NCBI GenBank assembly: GCA_050261515.1
Contig: JBLNDJ010000006.1
Location: 99,435-163,434, forward strand
Source: JBLNDJ01 sp050261515
GTDB lineage: Bacteria > Acidobacteriota > Terriglobia > Bryobacterales > Bryobacteraceae
DNA length: 64,000 nt
Reading direction: 5' to 3'
Numbering within the stretch: position 1 is the first letter of the stretch; each line of letters opens with the position of its first letter. Below, piece after piece: positions 1 to 8,069 of the stretch. Below the pieces are notes generated by a model. The model did not search any database. It was not told the DNA's origin and saw only the letters and a list, made by a program, of their open reading frames with translations. The translations under genes were made by a program, and so were the position numbers.

Positions 1-584
1 ACCACGTTCATATCGACTTCGGCGTGCGAATCCTCCTGGTAGGCGAGGTCGATCATGGGCTCGCCGCGCAGCATGCCGACGCTGACGGCCGCGATCGAGT
101 CCTTGATCGGGTTGCTCTTCAGGACGCCGAACTCGACCAGTTGGCGGATGGCGATCGAGAGGGCGACGAAGGCTCCGGTGATGGCAGCCGTGCGTGTGCC
201 GCCGTCGGCCTGCACGACGTCGCAGTCGAGGATGATGGTGCGCTCGCCGAGCGCGTTCATGTCGATGACGGACCGCAGCGAGCGGCCGATGAGGCGTTGG
301 ATTTCCTGCGTGCGTCCTGAGGGGCGGTGCACTTCGCGCGGGGAGCGCGTGGTGGTGGCGCGCGGGAGCATGGAGTATTCCGCCGTCACCCAGCCTTTGC
401 CGCTGCCGCGCAGGAACTGCGGCACGGTCTGTTCGACCGAGGCCGCGCAAAGCACGCGCGTGTTGCCCACTTCAATCAGCGCGGAGCCTTCGGCCGTCCG
501 CAGATAGCCGGTTTGAATTCTCACCGGACGCATTTCGTCCGCCGCGCGGCCGTCGGCCCGCCTCAATTTTTCGTTTCCCGCCAT
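1..584 (-). CDS. rph: Ribonuclease PH, partial (3' end outside window)
   Basis: This is a phosphorolytic 3'-5' exoribonuclease that trims tRNA 3' ends. The 194 codons present include the family signatures GKGWVTAEYSMLPRAT and DCDVVQADGGTRTA and the FLRGSGKGW block. RNase PH is usually about 240 residues, so roughly 45 C-terminal residues lie beyond base 1. The ATG at 584 follows the stop of the upstream 48-codon gene by one base, and an AAAGG Shine-Dalgarno sits inside that gene's last codons, so the two are probably translationally coupled. Confidence 0.95.
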   Translation of the reverse strand, partial: MAGNEKLRRADGRAADEMRPVRIQTGYLRTAEGSALIEVGNTRVLCAASVEQTVPQFLRGSGKGWVTAEYSMLPRATTTRSPREVHRPSGRTQEIQRLIGRSLRSVIDMNALGERTIILDCDVVQADGGTRTAAITGAFVALSIAIRQLVEFGVLKSNPIKDSIAAVSVGMLRGEPMIDLAYQEDSHAEVDMNV

Positions 585-585
585 G

Positions 586-732
586 TCAACCTTTCAGCGC
601 GTAGAAGAACAGCAGCATGAGCAGCGCCATGATTCCGAGTATGAGAACGATGCAGGGGACCGCGGCGCGGGTGCTTTGCTTCACCGTCGATTTGCCCTTG
701 GTCTTCGACCTGGCCGGCTTGAGTTTCGCCAT
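586..732 (-). CDS. Small single-pass membrane protein, 48 aa, unknown function
   Basis: This is a short open frame between the PGI-like gene and rph. The first 24 residues are basic and hydrophilic (MAKLKPARSKTKGKS...), followed by one hydrophobic helix of about 20 residues (IVLILGIMALLMLLFFYAL) and a KG tail. This gives an N-in, single-span topology by the positive-inside rule. It starts 11 bases after the end of the upstream gene and ends one base before rph, so it sits in an operon. Many bacteria carry similar tiny basic membrane proteins, and I do not recognise a family. The clean fit between neighbours and the sharply bipartite composition argue that it is real. Confidence 0.6.
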   Translation of the reverse strand: MAKLKPARSKTKGKSTVKQSTRAAVPCIVLILGIMALLMLLFFYALKG

Positions 733-743
733 TCTGTGGTCCC

Positions 744-2627
744 CTAGAGCCTGCCGGGCTTGAGGCAGGCGGCCGCGCGGCGGAAGAACTCATCGAGCGC
801 GCGCAGGCTCGGCTCCTCGAGGTTTTTCAGCCGGATGGATACGACGGCGCGGCCGCGTTCGGCCAGCGCGATTTGTGTCGCCAGGAATTGCGCCATATGG
901 TAATCGGGCGAGTAGCGCGCCTGCGGAAGCTGCTCCTGCTTATCGGAGAGCAGCACGGTGGAGAAACACCGGCCGTGTCCGATTATCATTTCGTGGTAGG
1001 AGTGATTCATCGCCGGGCCTTCGTAGACGTCGGCGTGCATGTTCAGGCGGCGTTCGAAGAGGTTTTCGGCGGCGCGATCGAGGCGCTTGCGCAGCGCCGC
1101 GCCTTGCGGCGAGTAGCGCGTGTCTCCGAAAAACGTCAGCTCGCCGTACTCGATGCGGCGCTCGGAGGCGAGTTTCTTGAGGATGCTCGCGTAGAGCTGG
1201 GGCGCGGTGAGGCCGTCCGATTCGACCTCGACGCACAGGCGGTCGTAGTTGAGCGTGAGCAGGCCGCCGAAGGAGACTTGGCGCGGGGAACTCGTCATCG
1301 CTTTCCAGGCCGCGGTGTGCGAAGTGCCGCCCGCGGGCTGCGCTTCTTTGTAGATGGCGTTGGCGACGGATTTGTAAAGTTCGACGCCCGGCTGCGTGAC
1401 GAAGTTCATCTGGCGAAGGTAGCCGAGCCCGAATACGGCGTAATGGATGAACTGCATGTAGGTCGAAAGCTGCACGCCGCGGGGCAGCGTGAGCGATGCG
1501 ACCGGATAGCCCGCGCGGCGCAGCATGGCGACCTTGGCTGCATCGGGGCCGGGCTGGCCTTTGATGGCGATGGCGAGAAAGGCGCGGTCCTGGCGCGGGT
1601 CGCGCGGGGAGCGGTAGTTCGCCAGGCGCGGCTTCGGGCAGGGCACGACCTTGAGGCCGGCCTGCTCGCTTTTGCCGAGGCTTTCTTCGAAATCCTGCTT
1701 GGTCCAGACGGCCGCCCCGAGCCAGGCTTTCGGGAGCATGAGGGTGATCTTGTCGCGTCCCGCTTCGCCCTGGGCCTGGATGAACGACGCCAGCTTGAAG
1801 GCGGTGTGGATGTTGGTGTCGTTGAGCGACGCGCCCTCGATCCAGGCGCGGAGGTCGGCGCGGGCGAGGGCGAGCGGATATAGGCTGCCGCGCGTGAGCG
1901 GCCCGCTGTGCCGGCCCGCGGTGGAATTTGCGTTATCGGGCTGCAACTCGACGCGGCGGTAGCCTCGCTCGCGCCCGAACTTGTCGAGCAGCGAATCGGG
2001 CAGCGTCATGTAGATGAAGTTGCTGCGGCTGTCGATGTGGTAGCGCTCGTAGAGGTTCGCGAGTTTTTCGAGATTGACGACAGGCTCGTAGGACGTCATG
2101 CCCATCGCCATGCCGACGACGAGCGTGCTTCGCAGGACCTGCGTGATGGGCAAGCCGTGGCGGCGCTCGATGTCGTCGAGGATGGACTTGAGTTTGGCAG
2201 GGTCGGTGGAATCGAGGACGTAGCAGCGCGGGCCTCGCTTGAGGAGCCCGGCGGCGTTGTACATCGATTTGTCTTCCGCCGAGCCGCCCATGCCGGCCCA
2301 GATGAGAAAACGCAGCGGGCACTGGTGCGCGGCCTTGATGGCGGCGCGGATTTCAGCGACTTCGGCGGCGATCCGGTCGGGCCACTCGCGGTGCAGCTGG
2401 GCCTGCCAGGCGAGATCGAAGACACCGTAGCTGTTTTTGGTGACGCGTCCGGCGGCGTCGATTTCCATTCCGATGCGAGCCAGAGGATCGCGCGCGTCAA
2501 CGGCGGCCAGACCCTCGCGGCGTGCGAGCGCATCAAGCGACTTCAACCTCTCCAGGACCTTTTCCGTGATGAATTTTTGGTAGTAGCAATCGGTTTGCGG
2601 CGAGTCGTTTGACAGCGAGAGGAGCAC
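744..2627 (-). CDS. Glucose-6-phosphate isomerase-like SIS-domain protein
   Basis: This 627-residue protein belongs to the phosphosugar isomerase (PGI/SIS) fold family. The segment around residues 105-185 contains LIWAGMGGSAEDKSMYN, a SIS-type phosphate-binding loop, followed by VLDSTDPAKLKSILDDI and TLVVGMAMGMTSYEP. The usual KSGTT-type SIS loop of PGI is replaced by GMAMGMTSYEP, so substrate and activity are uncertain. A C-terminal region resembles the transaldolase/PGI fusions in its length. The start is a GTG at 2627; an internal start is possible. It is the first gene of a minus-strand run into the small membrane protein and rph. Its likely role is a sugar-phosphate isomerase, but that is inferred from fold only. 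Confidence 0.65.
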   Translation of the reverse strand: MLLSLSNDSPQTDCYYQKFITEKVLERLKSLDALARREGLAAVDARDPLARIGMEIDAAGRVTKNSYGVFDLAWQAQLHREWPDRIAAEVAEIRAAIKAAHQCPLRFLIWAGMGGSAEDKSMYNAAGLLKRGPRCYVLDSTDPAKLKSILDDIERRHGLPITQVLRSTLVVGMAMGMTSYEPVVNLEKLANLYERYHIDSRSNFIYMTLPDSLLDKFGRERGYRRVELQPDNANSTAGRHSGPLTRGSLYPLALARADLRAWIEGASLNDTNIHTAFKLASFIQAQGEAGRDKITLMLPKAWLGAAVWTKQDFEESLGKSEQAGLKVVPCPKPRLANYRSPRDPRQDRAFLAIAIKGQPGPDAAKVAMLRRAGYPVASLTLPRGVQLSTYMQFIHYAVFGLGYLRQMNFVTQPGVELYKSVANAIYKEAQPAGGTSHTAAWKAMTSSPRQVSFGGLLTLNYDRLCVEVESDGLTAPQLYASILKKLASERRIEYGELTFFGDTRYSPQGAALRKRLDRAAENLFERRLNMHADVYEGPAMNHSYHEMIIGHGRCFSTVLLSDKQEQLPQARYSPDYHMAQFLATQIALAERGRAVVSIRLKNLEEPSLRALDEFFRRAAACLKPGRL

Positions 2628-2658
2628 TTACTCGTTTTAGCATAGAACCGCGATTCTT

Positions 2659-2688
2659 AACCGCAGAGGCGCAGAGGACGCAGAGAAA
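2659..2688. repeat. Short tandem intergenic repeat, CGCAGAGG units
   Basis: Three imperfect head-to-tail copies of CGCAGAGG(A) lie in the 78-base gap between two divergent genes (units at 2662, 2670 and 2679). The same wording, CACAGAGG or CGCAGAGG in tandem next to A-rich sequence, is familiar to me as a dispersed intergenic repeat in many unrelated bacterial genomes. Its origin is unknown to me. It is followed by an A-rich tract that runs into the start of the transglutaminase gene. Confidence 0.6.
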
Positions 2689-2705
2689 AACAATAAAATA
2701 AAAAC

Positions 2706-4820
2706 ATGGTGCGGGTTCCGGCCGCCGCGGTGGATCGGTATTTCGATCTGTCGGTGCTCGGCCTGGTGACGAGCGGGTATCTGGCGGTGCTGGGGTCGGG
2801 GTATCTCGATGCGCCGACGGCGGTGGTTGTTGCGGCGGGGCTGGCGATGCGCGCGCTTATGATCACGGGCGTGGCGCGCCTGGCGATTTCGAGCCGGCTG
2901 ACGCTCGCGGCGACGGTCGCCTACATCGGGTTCTATCCGCTCGACTATTTGTTCGTTTCGCGGGATTTTGTTTCGGCCACCGTGCATCTGGTCTTCTTCC
3001 TGGCGGTGATGAAGGTGCTGACCGCGCGCGCGACTCGCGATTACATCTTCCTTGGGATCATCGGATTTCTGGAGCTGCTGGCGGCTTCGATTCTTTCGTC
3101 GAATCTCACGTTCTTCGTGTTTCTGGCGCTGTTTCTGGTGTTCGGGGTGGCGACGTTTGCGAGCTCGGAGGTGCGGCGGTCGATGCGGAAGCCGCACTCG
3201 GTGGCGCGCACGGCGTGGCGGCGGTTTCACTGGCGGCTGGCGGCGCTGACGGTATCGATGTCGCTCGGGATCCTGGCGCTCACGGGCGGGCTGTTCTTCC
3301 TTCTGCCTCGCACGGCGCAGGCGGCGTTCCGGCACCTGGTGCCGCAGCGGTTCCATGTGCCGGGGTTCTCAAACGAGATGACGCTCGGGGAGATCGGCGA
3401 GATCCAGAAGCGCCAGACGGCGGTGATGCACGTGAAGATCACCAACGGGCCGAACCAGCCGATGAAATGGCGCGGCGTGGCGCTGGGGCAGTTCGACGGG
3501 CGGCGGTGGTTCAATCCGCCGGAGAAGCCGGAGATGCTGCGCGTGAGCGACGGCATGATCGTGCTGGCGGATACACCGCAGCGGTGGCGCGCGGCGGCGG
3601 CGCAGCATGTGGATTACCAGGTGCAACTCAATGCTATGAGCACCGACGCGCTGTTCCTGGCCGGGACGCCGGAGCTGATCCGCATCAATGCGCGCGTGCT
3701 GCTGCGGACGTCGGGCGGGAGCTACCGGGTGGGGTATCCGAACACCGAGGGGCTGTGGTATTTCGCGTATACGTACCTGGGCGAGACGGCTCCGCAAGGC
3801 GATGGCGCGGGTCCGCTTCCTTACGAGATGCGCGCGGCGTATCTGCAATTGCCGCGGCTCGACGGCCGGGTGCCGGAACTGGCGCGGCGTGTTGCGGCCG
3901 GAGCGGAATCCGACGCGGCGCGGGCGCGCGCGATCGAACGGCACTTGCAGAGGAGCTACCGCTATACGACGAAGCTGCTCGATCGCGAGGTGCCCGATCC
4001 GCTGGCGAATTTCCTGTTCGCGCGGCGGGCGGGGCATTGCGAGTACTTCGCTTCAGCAATGGCGGTGATGCTGCGGACGCTGGGGATTCCTTCGCGCGTG
4101 GCGACGGGTTTCGAGAGCGGCGTCTACAACCCGGTGAGCGGGTGGTACGTGATCCGGGCCTCGGATGCGCACAGTTGGGTGGAGGCGTACCTGCCGGGGC
4201 GCGGGTGGACGACGTTCGACCCCACGCCGCCTTCCGCGGACCGGCCGTCGGCATCGGTGTGGGCGCGCCTCGGGTTCTATATGGACGCGGCGCAGACGTT
4301 CTGGCAGGAGTGGGTGCTGAATTACAACCTGGACCAGCAGCTCACGCTGGCGTCGGAGATGGAATCGTCGAGCCGGAGCCTCGGGGCGCGGTGGCTGGAT
4401 CGGGTCCGGGCGTGGGAGCGGCGGATGCGCGCGGCGGTGGTGAGCTACGGGCGCGCCTATGGCGCGGCGTTCGCGGCGGCGGTGTTGATGCTGGGGGTTG
4501 CGTGGTGGATGGCTCCGCGTGCATGGGCGTGGTGGCAGACGCGCGTGCGTGTGCGGCTGGTGAAGCGGGGGCAGGCGTCGGCGTCGGATGCGACGCTGCT
4601 CTACGGGCGCATGCTGCGGACCATGAAGCGGCGCGGGTTCGAAAAACCCTCGTGGGTGACGCCGGCGGAGTTCGCAGGCATGCTGCCGGCTTCGGAGACA
4701 GCGGCGCTGGTCGGGTCGTTCACGGCGGCGTATAACGATCTGCGGTTCGGCGGGAACGCGGGGGCTGCCGCGCAAATGGTCGGGATCCTGGAGCGCATCG
4801 AGCGCGAGCCGCGAAGATAG
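2706..4820 (+). CDS. TgpA-like membrane transglutaminase (DUF3488 / transglutaminase core / DUF4129)
   Basis: This 704-residue polytopic protein has about five to six hydrophobic segments in residues 15-210, then a periplasmic domain with a papain-like transglutaminase core at about 420-520, then a TM helix near 580-600 and a cytoplasmic tail. The catalytic triad is visible: Cys in RRAGHCEYFASAMAV, His in ASDAHSWVEAYLPG and Asp in WTTFDPTPP. The tail (YGRMLRTMKRRGFEKPSWVTPAEF) matches the DUF4129 type seen at the C-terminus of TgpA proteins. Its role is probably envelope protein processing or cross-linking, inferred from TgpA. A TAAAAT hexamer ends six bases before the ATG and there is no Shine-Dalgarno. 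Confidence 0.88.
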   Translation: MVRVPAAAVDRYFDLSVLGLVTSGYLAVLGSGYLDAPTAVVVAAGLAMRALMITGVARLAISSRLTLAATVAYIGFYPLDYLFVSRDFVSATVHLVFFLAVMKVLTARATRDYIFLGIIGFLELLAASILSSNLTFFVFLALFLVFGVATFASSEVRRSMRKPHSVARTAWRRFHWRLAALTVSMSLGILALTGGLFFLLPRTAQAAFRHLVPQRFHVPGFSNEMTLGEIGEIQKRQTAVMHVKITNGPNQPMKWRGVALGQFDGRRWFNPPEKPEMLRVSDGMIVLADTPQRWRAAAAQHVDYQVQLNAMSTDALFLAGTPELIRINARVLLRTSGGSYRVGYPNTEGLWYFAYTYLGETAPQGDGAGPLPYEMRAAYLQLPRLDGRVPELARRVAAGAESDAARARAIERHLQRSYRYTTKLLDREVPDPLANFLFARRAGHCEYFASAMAVMLRTLGIPSRVATGFESGVYNPVSGWYVIRASDAHSWVEAYLPGRGWTTFDPTPPSADRPSASVWARLGFYMDAAQTFWQEWVLNYNLDQQLTLASEMESSSRSLGARWLDRVRAWERRMRAAVVSYGRAYGAAFAAAVLMLGVAWWMAPRAWAWWQTRVRVRLVKRGQASASDATLLYGRMLRTMKRRGFEKPSWVTPAEFAGMLPASETAALVGSFTAAYNDLRFGGNAGAAAQMVGILERIEREPRR

Positions 4821-4859
4821 GCCGCACACCTGCGCCACAACCAACTCCCAAGAAGGTAC

Positions 4860-4898
4860 TAGACAATCTTCTACCATAGGCAGTAGAATGTCTTCTAC
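4860..4898 (+). promoter_or_regulatory. padR promoter with two operator-like repeats; leaderless start
   Basis: TAGACA at 4860-4865 and TAGAAT at 4884-4889 are spaced by 18 bp and look like -35 and -10 boxes. Each box opens a 15-base direct repeat, TAGA-N5-TTCTAC (4860-4874 and 4884-4898), 24 bp apart. The second copy extends to a perfect dyad GTAGAA-TGTC-TTCTAC at 4883-4898 that abuts the ATG. Nine bases separate the -10 box from the ATG and no Shine-Dalgarno exists, so the transcript is probably leaderless. A PadR dimer bound here would cover both promoter boxes, which suggests autorepression. Confidence 0.65.
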
Positions 4899-5252
4899 AT
4901 GGGGAAGCGCAACAAGGAGCCTTATCAGAACCGGATCGAACTGCTGCAGGGCACTCTCGACATGATGATCCTGCGCACGCTGCAATGGGGCCCTCAGCAC
5001 GGTCACGGCATCGGGCAGGCGATCCGGGCGAGTTCGGAAGACGTGCTGCAAATCGAGCGCGGATCCCTGTACCCCGCGCTGCATCGCCTTGAAGGACAGG
5101 GTTGGATCGGCTCGGAATGGAAAATGACGGAGAACAAGCAGAGGGCGAAGTACTACCGCCTCACTTCGTCGGGCAAAAAGCAACTCGCCTCTGAGACTTC
5201 CCGCTGGAACCAGCTCGTCGAGGCGATCGGGCGCGTGATGCGTCCGGCATAG
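4899..5252 (+). CDS. PadR-family transcriptional regulator
   Basis: This 117-residue winged-helix regulator has the hallmark order ELLQGTLDMMILRTLQWGPQHGHGI, then IERGSLYPALHRLEGQGWI and YYRLTSSGKKQL. These are the PadR recognition helix and the wing. It lies 9 bases upstream of an ADOP permease on the same strand, the standard acidobacterial pairing, so it most likely controls its own operon. The dyads directly before the ATG are the expected binding sites. The effector is unknown. Confidence 0.93.
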   Translation: MGKRNKEPYQNRIELLQGTLDMMILRTLQWGPQHGHGIGQAIRASSEDVLQIERGSLYPALHRLEGQGWIGSEWKMTENKQRAKYYRLTSSGKKQLASETSRWNQLVEAIGRVMRPA

Positions 5253-5261
5253 GAGGCGCGA

Positions 5262-8003
5262 ATGTCATGGTGGCGGGGTATCGCTTCGGCACTGCGGCCG
5301 AGAATACTGCGCCGTTCGCAAGACGAGGCGGATCTGGAGGACGAGATCCAATTCGATCTCTCTGAGGAGGCAAGGCTTCGCGCCGGGCGCGGCGAATCTT
5401 TGGAATCCGCCGAGCTTTCGGCGCGCCGCGATTTCGGAAATGTGGCCCTCGTAAAGGAAGCGACGAGGGAAGCATGGGGCTGGACAGCGGTAGGGAACCT
5501 CGTCTCGGATGTTCGCTATGCTTGCCGCACGCTGCGGAAGAGCCCCGGGTTCACCTTGGTGGCGGTCGCTTCGCTCGCCATCGGAATCGGCGTGAATACA
5601 TCCATTTTCAGCGTGCTGAATGCAATGCTGATCCGGCCTCTTCCGGTAAGCCGTCCCGATCGCCTCCAACTCGTAATGTGGAGCGGCGAGCCTGCCGTGC
5701 CAATGGCTTCGATGAACGGCTATGCGACCGAGCTTTACAGCCCCACGGCCTGGAGTTCGTTCTCGTACCCGATGTATGAGCGGCTCTCTCAGAGCGTGCC
5801 CCAGTTCTCCGAACTGACGGGCTTCGCGGACGGCCAGTTCACGATCGTAGCCCGTGGCGCCTCCCACTCCACGGGCGCACTGTTCGTTACCGGCAACTTC
5901 TTCACGGCCCTGGGTGTCCAGGCACTCGCGGGGCGAACTTTGAACGCCGATGACAATCTTCCCGGATCGCCCGCGGTCGCCGTTCTCTCCTACTCGTATT
6001 GGGAGCGCTATTACAATCTCGATCCCACGGTAATCGGCCAGCAGGTTCTCGCCAACAGGCAGCCGGTAACGATCGTCGGGGTCATGCCCCAGCCATTTCA
6101 GGGTTTGACGCCTGGACGCAGCTATGGGATGTTTGCGCCCATTGCGCGTGTGGATATCCTGGGACCGAAATCATACTCGCTCGACAAGGAAGACGCCTGT
6201 TGGGTCCAGATTGTCGGCCGCCTGCGGGATGATGTCCCCGCCAATCAGGCCCGGGCCGCCCTGCAAGTCGTGCTGGAGCGCGAAAACGAGCGGTTCGGTC
6301 CAACCGGCAAGCAGAAGCGGGACCCGTGGCGCGCCGTCGTAGCGCCCGGTCACATCGGCCTGCCGCTGTTGCGCCAGCAGGCATCCAGGCCGCTGATCAT
6401 GTTGAGCTGCATCCTCGGTCTGGTGCTTCTGATCGCCTGCGTGAATCTGGCGAATCTGCTCGTTGCGCGTGGAACGGCGCGGCGGCGGGAGATCGGGGTT
6501 CGCCTCGCGCTCGGCGCCGGCCGGTTCCGCCTCATTCGCCAGTTGCTTGTGGAGAGCTTTCTGCTGGCGGGCTTGGGCGCGGCGCTTGGCATTGTGCTGG
6601 CGTCTCCGCTATCGAAGGGCATCGTAGGCATGGTCCGGGGAGCTTACCCGCTCGCGCTCGATACCGGCATCGACGGGCGGGTGCTCTTGTTCACCGTTGC
6701 GGTCGCGCTGGCGACGGCGCTGGTCTTCGGACTCGCTCCGGCATTCTGCGCCACCCGCGTCGACCTCATGCCCGGGCTTAAGGACGGCGCCGGCGGATCG
6801 GCCGGCACGCGGCGATCCCGGTTCAGCCGGACCCTCGTCGCCGGCCAGGTCGCCGTCTCGGCGGTGCTCGTCGCCGCAGCCCTCCTGTTCGTCCGGACGC
6901 TCATCAAGCTCTCCAGCGTTGACCCCGGGTTCGATGCAGGCAGCGTCGTGATCTTTGCGGTGAACGGCGCTCAGGCCGGCTATGAAGGGGAGCGGCTCGC
7001 CGCCCTGTACGAACAGATCAGGATGCGGCTTGCAGCCATCCCGGGCGTCGAGGCGGCGACGCTTTCCTCGTTGCCCCTGATTGCCGAGAGCGTTGACCAG
7101 AGCTACGTCACAGTGACTGGGTACAAACCGGACACCGGGCGCCCGGCCCAGGCTCACATATTGACCGTGGGAAACCGCTTCTTCGAGACGATGCGCATAC
7201 CGATTCTGTTGGGCAGGCCGCTTCGCGAGAGCGATGGACCGCGCGCTCCCAAGGCCGCCGTAGTCAACGAGACATTTGCTCGAAGGTTCTTGTCCAGCCG
7301 GAATCCGATTGGCGCTACGTTCTCCCTCGGCGCGGAAGGGCCGCTCAAGCCGGAGGCCTTAATCGAGGTGGTGGGCGTATCCAGGGACGCCAAGTATGAG
7401 AGCCTCCGCCACGCGATTCCCGCCACGGTATACGTGCCGCTGTTTCAGGAACGGGGCGTGCTGGGCGGCGTTACGTTTGAAGTTCGAACTTCGCTCGCCC
7501 GCCCCGGAATGGCAGCGGCCATACGGCGTGCTGTTGCGGCCGGAGATCGCGGCCTGCCGCTGGAGAACATGCGTACTCAGAAGGAGCAGATCCGGCTCTC
7601 TCTCGGCCTTGCGCGCCTGTTTGCGCAACTGGTCGGGTCCCTGGCCGTACTCGCCGCGCTTCTCGCCGCGATCGGAATCTACGGGCTTATGTCGTACACG
7701 GTGGCGCGCCGGACGCCCGAAATTGCGATCCGGCTCGCGCTTGGCGCCTCTGAGAGTCAAATCCTGCGACTGGTGCTGCGCGATAGTCTGCGGCTGGTCG
7801 TGATCGGATTGGCTGTCGGAGTACCCGTCGCGCTCGCCCTGGCGCGGCTGGTCCGCGGAGCGCTGTTCGGGATTGGACCCTCGGATCCGGTGAGCTTCGT
7901 GGCAGCAGGCACGCTCATGCTGGCCGTTGCGGGAGTTGCAGCCGCGATTCCCGCCCGCCGTGCGGCGGCCGTGGATGCAACGGCGGCTTTGCGGTGTGAA
8001 TGA
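5262..8003 (+). CDS. ADOP-family ABC transporter permease (MacB/FtsX type)
   Basis: This 913-residue protein has the ADOP layout: an N-terminal soluble segment of about 80 residues (the DEADLEDEIQFDLSEEARLRAG helix region), then a TM helix at LVAVASLAIGIGVNTSIFSVLNA. A MacB-type periplasmic domain follows, then the first FtsX TM block with the VNLANLLVARGTARRREIGVRLALGAGR motif near 400. A second periplasmic domain and a final FtsX block (YTVARRTPEIAIRLALGAS) close it. No ATPase gene is adjacent, as usual for these orphan permeases. A strong AGGAGG precedes the ATG. It sits in an operon with the PadR gene. The transported substrate cannot be inferred. Confidence 0.93.
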   Translation: MSWWRGIASALRPRILRRSQDEADLEDEIQFDLSEEARLRAGRGESLESAELSARRDFGNVALVKEATREAWGWTAVGNLVSDVRYACRTLRKSPGFTLVAVASLAIGIGVNTSIFSVLNAMLIRPLPVSRPDRLQLVMWSGEPAVPMASMNGYATELYSPTAWSSFSYPMYERLSQSVPQFSELTGFADGQFTIVARGASHSTGALFVTGNFFTALGVQALAGRTLNADDNLPGSPAVAVLSYSYWERYYNLDPTVIGQQVLANRQPVTIVGVMPQPFQGLTPGRSYGMFAPIARVDILGPKSYSLDKEDACWVQIVGRLRDDVPANQARAALQVVLERENERFGPTGKQKRDPWRAVVAPGHIGLPLLRQQASRPLIMLSCILGLVLLIACVNLANLLVARGTARRREIGVRLALGAGRFRLIRQLLVESFLLAGLGAALGIVLASPLSKGIVGMVRGAYPLALDTGIDGRVLLFTVAVALATALVFGLAPAFCATRVDLMPGLKDGAGGSAGTRRSRFSRTLVAGQVAVSAVLVAAALLFVRTLIKLSSVDPGFDAGSVVIFAVNGAQAGYEGERLAALYEQIRMRLAAIPGVEAATLSSLPLIAESVDQSYVTVTGYKPDTGRPAQAHILTVGNRFFETMRIPILLGRPLRESDGPRAPKAAVVNETFARRFLSSRNPIGATFSLGAEGPLKPEALIEVVGVSRDAKYESLRHAIPATVYVPLFQERGVLGGVTFEVRTSLARPGMAAAIRRAVAAGDRGLPLENMRTQKEQIRLSLGLARLFAQLVGSLAVLAALLAAIGIYGLMSYTVARRTPEIAIRLALGASESQILRLVLRDSLRLVVIGLAVGVPVALALARLVRGALFGIGPSDPVSFVAAGTLMLAVAGVAAAIPARRAAAVDATAALRCE

Positions 8004-8014
8004 TGCCAACTGCA

Positions 8015-8041
8015 CGCGAGCGAAGATAACTCGCGATTTTT
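8015..8041 (+). terminator. Rho-independent terminator after the ADOP permease
   Basis: A 6-bp perfect stem CGCGAG/CTCGCG (8015-8020 with 8030-8035) with a 9-base loop is followed by ATTTTT. It lies 12 bases after the stop codon, as expected for an intrinsic terminator. Confidence 0.65.
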
Positions 8042-8069
8042 CCCGGTCACCCGGCACTATATCCCTGAG

